Source: Dissophora ornata (taxonomy: Eukaryota > Mortierellomycota > Mortierellomycetes > Mortierellales > Mortierellaceae). Taken from it: 47,232 nt of DNA. Both the position numbers and the translations under genes were made by a program. How positions within the stretch are numbered: the first letter of the stretch is position 1; every line of letters starts with the position of its first letter. Shown piece by piece: positions 43,801-47,232 of this stretch. The notes under the pieces are model-generated. The model had not been told where the DNA came from. It saw only the letters and a list, made by a program, of their open reading frames with translations, and searched no databases. The stretch lies in the NCBI GenBank assembly GCA_025201705.1, contig MU616724.1:1679-48910 (forward strand). Reading direction: 5' to 3'.

Positions 43801-45640
43801 ATGGGATTGGTGTCTCGAAGTCCTGAGCTCTCTTCAAGTATCTCCACGACGCCGCTGCCGGCAACTGTTGAGTGCAGAATGGCCAAGCGAGTATGTTGCT
43901 GGGAATCCCGGTCCATCTTTAATTTCTCCTGCTCTCTAGAACCATGCTCGTCAACAGAATCGTCGGAAGTTTGTCTGTCCTCCCTCTCCTGAAAAGTGAT
44001 TTCAAGAAGCAGAACGTCATTTTTTAACCGCAGTGATTTCAGCAAATACGAGGCATGTTCGCATGGCTCATCGCAATTATTCTGAGGGAAGCACGTCAGA
44101 GTATTCCTGATCCTGATCAAGTGCAGATTGGCGCTCAATACTCGGCTGGGGATTCGCTTGATGACCTGAAGGGAATTAATCCGATCGATCTCGGAACAAG
44201 AGTCCCCATCCGACATTGGGGTTGATAGCGGTTTGGCTATATCAACACTGCATAGAACTAATATGCGAAATAATTGGGCCAATAGAATAGCGTTAGCATG
44301 CGCGTGTAGTTGAGGTACGCGGGCTTGCCATGGGCTATTTAAACTTACACTTGGAGGATTCTGCGCAGAGCAGATCGCCTGACCATGTCACCTTGACTGG
44401 GCGAATATCCTCAGATTGAAGCATTGCAGGTGCCGATGGAAGTGCTTGCCAACTGTTCTTGGACATCTGGACACCCAATCCAGGGTGGATCTGGAGAGAG
44501 CGGTACGTCTGAAAAATGGTGGCAAACGAGTACACGTCTCTCGGAGGGCGGGTCTGGCAAAGAATGTGCTGGGGTATAATGTGACCGCCGAAGGCCTTCA
44601 TAATCAACTCCAATGTCGACCGAATAAGCATCATCGCTGATATTCTCGTGTGTGTCTATCGTTCGCAGGAATAGTGTCATCGTCAGATTCATATCTTATA
44701 CAGCTATTAGAGGATTACTTAGTGGCCTGCTGAGGATAAGTACCTTGGTTGACTCTCCAGAATCTCCAGAATTGTCCTTCCTGCCAGTGTCGATCCAACT
44801 CAGGCTCGTGCGCTGATCCAGGAACCGGTCCCACAGACCTTGATCGAAAAACGCATCCTTAATTCTTTTGAGCACCTCCAGGATGTCATTCCTTCGAGGA
44901 CCCATCATCAGCATATCACTGTGCGGCTGCTTCTTGCCCTCCAGAAAGTATACGGTCTCTGCCCACGATCGCGGCAGTGGTGAAAGCACGTACATGTAAT
45001 TCCTGATGCTGACTGGCGGAAAGTGTTTTTGGAGCGACTGAGAGCGTGCAAAGGTCGAAATCGGCTTCATAGGAGACTGGTAGGACGTAATATCCAGTCC
45101 AAAGTCTGCGAGCGAGTGAACGAGTTCGCGGCGCAAATTGTAACAGGGCGAAATACTGCCTGCTCCGGTTGTCCTACTCGCCGCGGAGTCCGCTCCAGAT
45201 GTTGCCCCCTTTCCGGAAAGTACAGATGAAGTAGCAGCCTCTGCTGCGATGATCTTGCGATACTCCTCCACGCAGCTGTTCACAGTACTCATATTCAAGC
45301 TTTGAAGTACTCTGTTTGGAATCACACCAATGTCCTGGTTGACGCGAGAGTTGAAGAACTGATATGTCCACTGGAATTTAGCGTCCATGTTGCATTGAAA
45401 GTAGAGCAGAATCCTGACGAGCGTTCGCTTCAGAAATGTAACAGCCCTCTGAGATTGGGCCTCATCGATGCCGGGTGGCATGTACGTATCGACAATTAAG
45501 ACCACATTGAGCGGGGTCTTGGCATGACCTGAAGCTGAAGGCGAGGCGAGGGATGCCGCCAGCATTGTGGTCTGTGCTGGTGATGGATTCCTACTGTTTG
45601 GATGATAGGACCAAAAACGCGTTCTGTATAATTTGACCAT
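40893..45640 (-). CDS. Treslin/Sld3-type replication origin firing factor
   Basis: Nine exons by eye: 45640-44744, 44655-44349, 44257-43600, 43516-43375, 43275-43180, 43093-42855, 42754-42036, 41928-41843 and 41747-40893, giving 1332 residues. Sld3 and Treslin load Cdc45 onto MCM at origins and, once phosphorylated by CDK, bind the BRCT repeats of Dpb11/TopBP1. The core (about 650-830) reads as the shared Sld3-Treslin domain: YIKYLYQDYYNVSDYVKRL, VAFIIEFLRIWP, DIDLRRHLRKLKTKDTQIQI, VQNLQILLLLDKYGLEE. Unlike short yeast Sld3, about 600 residues precede it, starting with LNVVLIVDTYMPPG and FQWTYQFFNSR, like the N-terminal region of animal Treslin. The tail is disordered and basic, with two TPTxRAQ motifs (T1177, T1206) and GSPSKRRR. 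The start could instead be the ATG at 45565. Family placement rests on by-eye similarity. Confidence 0.72.
41256..41363 (-). other. Paired TPTxRAQ motifs, candidate CDK/BRCT sites in the Treslin-like protein
   Basis: STPTGRAQLRR (41343-41363) and TTPTRRAQIHR (41256-41276) are near-repeats 29 residues apart in the C-terminal tail. The second fits the full CDK consensus (TPTR). In yeast Sld3 and animal Treslin two CDK sites about 20-30 residues apart dock the tandem BRCTs of Dpb11/TopBP1, so these are the best candidates. Phosphorylation is inferred. Confidence 0.55.
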
Positions 45641-45766
45641 TTACAGAATGCCTGTTGACCCTTAAACCGAGTCCATATTTATTTTTATTTATCTCAAAAT
45701 GATTTCCAACGGCTTGTGTCCGAGGACAAGTCAGAATCTGAATTAGACGCCTGCACCCCACTCAAG
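45641..45766. promoter_or_regulatory. Compact divergent promoter, Treslin-like / unknown gene
   Basis: Only about 126 bp separate the chosen starts of two outward-reading genes (or 200 bp with the shorter Treslin start). It contains an AT-rich stretch (CATATTTATTTTTATTTATC) usable as a TATA region. Shared regulation is likely if both starts are right. Confidence 0.4.
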
Positions 45767-46741
45767 ATGGAGCCAGTACCTCCAATGCCGAGCGGCGATT
45801 ACACTGGCTCACGTTCAAACTACACATCCTGTCCACCGCATAACCCATACCTGGCTCAGCCACCCACCCTCTCCTTTCGCTCCTTCCACGAGAACCATTT
45901 CTCAAACTCGCATCGGCAAGCGTTTTTCGCTGGTGCGCCTGCACAGTGGAGCTCAGCGCCCCCTGGGGACCTCAATTGGCCTCGAGGCGAGCAAGAAGCC
46001 GCTCCTGCGAATGATGATACTGTCTCAACCCACTCGTATCACAATACTTTCAGTGACACAGCCGTCTACGATCAACAGGCGGCAGTGGAAGTAAGGGAGA
46101 ATAGCAGCCGTCCGGACCCACTGAGTTTGGTACCCCAACTGAGTAAGGAGGCGATCGAGATCTTTGAGTTCTCAAGACGCTTTCGACAGGAGAAGGCAGA
46201 AGCTGCGCAGCTAGAGCAGAATCGAATCAAGAAGCGCTGGATAAAGAGGCGGAAGCTGACCAAACTTGGGTTCGCAATCGACGAAGGCGACAGTGGGACC
46301 GATGACAGCGAAGATGCCGCTAATGAAGGATATGAACCGAAAGACGGAGATGGTGGTAACGAACGGGGTGACGGCGATCAGGATGAAGGCGAGGATGATG
46401 ACTGGGATAATAATCAGGAATTAGTGGAGTTACCGGCAACAGACGTATCGTTCTTAACTCAGAATATTCGACGAACAGAAAGGATACGACAGCAATTGTA
46501 TGGGCTGAACAGCAGCTCAGACGAAAATGCGCCGTCATTGAGGGGGATAAAGACGATTGAAATTCTGGAGAGTCTGGTGAATCAGGCATATGAGGACAGT
46601 CTTGGCTCTCAGGCATCTACCCAACAGGAAGCTGGAGCGTCGCAGGAGACAGACAATACGAAGAGGCGGTACCGATTGAATCAGTCCGTGGAACGACGGA
46701 ATCAAGTCGTATATTGGCCGGGCATGCCTTTGCGCTGCTGA
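45767..46741 (+). CDS. Unknown charged protein, probably nuclear
   Basis: 324 residues from MEPVPPMPSGDY. I do not recognise the family. The frame is open upstream to base 45659 with no ATG before 45767, so either this ATG is the start or a 5' exon supplies one. The N-terminal third is Pro/Ser/Asn-rich. The middle has a helical charged segment, LSKEAIEIFEFSRRFRQEKA, running into a strongly basic run KKRWIKRRKLTKLGF that could be a nuclear signal. A long acidic region follows (DQDEGEDDDWDNNQE), then an ordered-looking stretch VSFLTQNIRRTERIRQQLYG and IKTIEILESLVNQAYEDSL. The helix-basic-acidic order suggests a chromatin or RNA-associated protein, but that is a guess. It shares a short divergent promoter with the Treslin-like gene. 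Confidence 0.65.
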   Translation: MEPVPPMPSGDYTGSRSNYTSCPPHNPYLAQPPTLSFRSFHENHFSNSHRQAFFAGAPAQWSSAPPGDLNWPRGEQEAAPANDDTVSTHSYHNTFSDTAVYDQQAAVEVRENSSRPDPLSLVPQLSKEAIEIFEFSRRFRQEKAEAAQLEQNRIKKRWIKRRKLTKLGFAIDEGDSGTDDSEDAANEGYEPKDGDGGNERGDGDQDEGEDDDWDNNQELVELPATDVSFLTQNIRRTERIRQQLYGLNSSSDENAPSLRGIKTIEILESLVNQAYEDSLGSQASTQQEAGASQETDNTKRRYRLNQSVERRNQVVYWPGMPLRC

Positions 46742-47232
46742 ATAGGTAAGATGCCTGGGGTAGATGATGACGGCACGAAGGCCAGGGTGAGGGGGGAAGT
46801 CGGGTACTTAAAGATCTCACAATGATGATCACCTTTCATCCTTGTTCTCGACAAGGTGCTTTACTGCGCCTTGAGAGGAAGACAAACTATGATATGGCCA
46901 AATATATCGCACTCTGAGTGAGATCTTTTTCTCGACCCTGGACCCGTTTTCCAATGCAAGCAGTGTATCGCTTTTAAGAAGACTCTCATCTCGCCAGATA
47001 ACTAACACACAGGCAGTGGTTGATTCTTGATAGAATATTTCAGGAGCAAAGAAGTAACCTGCGCCTGATCGAGTGCTTTGCAATCGAGCATAACATCATC
47101 AGCACAATTGGCGGGGAATCGGTTAAAGCTAAAGGAAATCCGATGACCTGAGGAAGTTAACATTCATGACATCACTATACCTCTCGGGCTGGAGCGGTTT
47201 GGCTGACCTAATTCCCAATTTGGATGGTGGGG
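46742..47232. other. Window end, no gene recognised
   Basis: About 490 bp after the unknown gene. A minus-strand frame (46829-47083) lacks an ATG and resembles nothing known; it could be the 3' exon of a gene beyond the window. Confidence 0.4.

Overview
This is a fungal nuclear window. All recognisable genes are eukaryotic, the long ones are cut by short GT-AG introns of about 80-135 nt, and LYS2 (alpha-aminoadipate lysine pathway), a Cdc11/Nud1-type septation scaffold and a Sld3/Treslin-type replication factor are present. A dispersed family of SEL1-repeat proteins together with metazoan-like orthologues (ACOT9, CRIPT, FAM86/EEF2KMT) suggests an early-diverging fungus, most likely Mortierellaceae. 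That placement is an inference.

Layout. 1-1.8 kb: 3' part of a SEL1-repeat gene whose tail is frameshifted. 2.0-4.1 kb (-): calnexin. 5.2-7.9 kb (+): ACOT9-type acyl-CoA thioesterase. 8.2-8.9 kb (+): CRIPT. 9-10.7 kb: gene-free, with a long CT microsatellite. 10.7-11.7 kb (+): uroporphyrinogen-III methyltransferase (MET1). 12.2-13.8 kb (-): unrecognised cysteine-rich membrane protein with a PPAY motif. 14.4-16.2 kb (+): EEF2KMT with a 9-nt microexon and a likely GC-AG intron. 17-19.6 kb (+): cytosolic HSP70 behind a 10-bp-phased GAA array. 20-21.4 kb (-): second SEL1 gene, interrupted by a 618-base N gap. 23.4-23.9 kb (-): SEL1 pseudogene. 24.5-25.4 kb (+): 3CxxC-like zinc-binding protein. 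25.9-30.7 kb (+): LYS2. 32.8-39.0 kb (+): Cdc11/Nud1-like LRR scaffold. 39.7-40.5 kb (-): acidic unknown. 40.9-45.6 kb (-): nine-exon Treslin/Sld3-like protein. 45.8-46.7 kb (+): unknown charged protein, divergent from the Treslin-like gene.

The genes are ordinary single-gene units rather than a cluster. Two encode cell-cycle factors (replication firing and septation/mitotic exit), three concern protein folding or translation (calnexin, HSP70, EEF2KMT), and the rest are metabolic or unknown. SEL1 copies in opposite orientation flank the roughly 2-20 kb block of housekeeping genes. Exon boundaries were read by eye from splice signals, reading-frame phase and family resemblance. Every multi-exon model given sums to a whole number of codons, but none has been checked against RNA data.
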